Shown here: positions 6,446 through 6,683 of the stretch, piece after piece
Layout: each line of letters begins with the position of its first letter
Numbering within the stretch: position 1 is the stretch's first letter
NCBI RefSeq assembly: GCF_915069625.1
Contig: NZ_CAJZFD010000112.1
Location: forward strand, 1 to 6,683
DNA length: 6,683 bases
Direction of reading: 5' to 3'
Source: an uncultured Veillonella sp.
GTDB lineage: Bacteria; Bacillota; Negativicutes; Veillonellales; Veillonellaceae
The notes under the pieces: model-generated
The model's input: only the letters and a program-made list of their open reading frames with translations
Databases searched by the model: none
What the model was told of the DNA's origin: nothing
Translations under genes and position numbers: made by a program

Positions 6446-6452
6446 ACCTCAC
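6446..6452 (-). promoter_or_regulatory. Ribosome binding site that fixes the porin start
   Basis: The minus strand reads GTGAGGT here, ending 5 bases before the ATG at 6440. The in-frame GTG (6450-6452) is part of the site itself and therefore a poor start. The reductase-like gene has nearly the same initiation region (GTGAGGTTTAT before its ATG). Confidence 0.8.
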
Positions 6453-6491
6453 ACAATAAATAATGATTAATAAAAAATGAAAAGATAACGA

Positions 6492-6497
6492 ATTATA
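6492..6497 (-). promoter_or_regulatory. Candidate -10 box of the porin gene
   Basis: The minus strand reads TATAAT, about 52 bases before the ATG, which would give a leader near 45 bases. No consensus -35 stands out. The Fur-like box lies one base upstream, so a bound repressor would cover the -10/-35 spacer. Confidence 0.5.
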
Positions 6498-6498
6498 T

Positions 6499-6517
6499 GG
6501 ATATAATTATCATTATC
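6499..6517 (-). promoter_or_regulatory. Fur-box-like operator upstream of the porin
   Basis: On the minus strand these 19 bases begin GATAATGATAAT, identical to the first 12 positions of the classic Fur consensus GATAATGATAATCATTATC. The remaining seven match at only three positions, giving 15 of 19 overall. Placement next to the candidate -10 box suits repression. The spacer is AT-rich, which raises the chance of accidental matches, and Veillonella Fur-family specificity is not known to me. Confidence 0.5.
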
Positions 6518-6683
6518 ATATTTAACATACAAATAATATCAGCTTTCATTATGCAAGTAAATAGATAATGTATATCAATCTCACAATCATTTATGCATCA
6601 AACTGATAATATAGAATATTTTATTTCCTAATAATATAAATCTTCAAAGATAAAGTGTATTTTTCTATTAATTTAAAAGAATT
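6518..6683. other. AT-rich upstream region without a gene
   Basis: No open frame with a ribosome binding site is visible on either strand. On the minus strand TTGAAG (6642-6647) and TAAAAT (6618-6623), 18 bases apart, form a possible additional porin promoter that would give a leader of about 170 bases. Given the base composition this is weak evidence. Confidence 0.3.

Noticed and set aside
1..6683. Mobile element, CRISPR array, tRNA or phage-defence system
   Set aside because: No transposase or integrase, regularly spaced repeats, tRNA-like cloverleaf or defence-type domain was recognised. All genes are full-length housekeeping or accessory envelope and transport families.

Overview
The window looks like chromosomal DNA from a Negativicutes bacterium, most probably Veillonella or a close relative. 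The strongest clue is the last gene, an outer-membrane porin with an N-terminal SLH domain, a coiled coil and a C-terminal beta-barrel ending in phenylalanine. This OmpM architecture is typical of diderm Firmicutes. The moderately AT-rich genes, very AT-rich spacers and strong GGAGG-type ribosome binding sites fit. The genus is inferred from protein recognition only.

Layout: two plus-strand genes come first, a YeiH-family membrane protein (putative sulfate/sulfur-compound exporter) and a LysE/ArgO-type amino-acid exporter. The second has its own extended -10 promoter and a leader hairpin. A 28-bp perfect palindrome ending in a T run closes this half and probably terminates transcription from both sides. 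The rest lies on the minus strand. Read in the direction of transcription it runs: OmpM-type porin, a six-helix ferric-reductase-like haem protein, a strong terminator with eight Ts, an MdtG-like MFS efflux transporter, and a LysR-type regulator.

How the genes may work together: the porin promoter region carries a good Fur-box match directly upstream of a TATAAT. No convincing terminator separates the porin from the ferric-reductase-like gene, while a strong one follows the latter. An iron-responsive porin/haem-protein unit is therefore plausible. The MFS and LysR genes form a second possible minus-strand unit. The LysR gene also sits tail-to-tail with the LysE-type exporter, so its target could be the MFS gene, the exporter or itself; the sequence does not decide.

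No mobile element, CRISPR array, tRNA or rRNA was seen, and no gene is visibly broken. The genes are recognisable families. The points deserving a second look are mainly regulatory: the Fur-like box, the exporter leader, several dyads and a small tandem duplication, plus the NOX-like haem-ligand spacing in the reductase-like protein.
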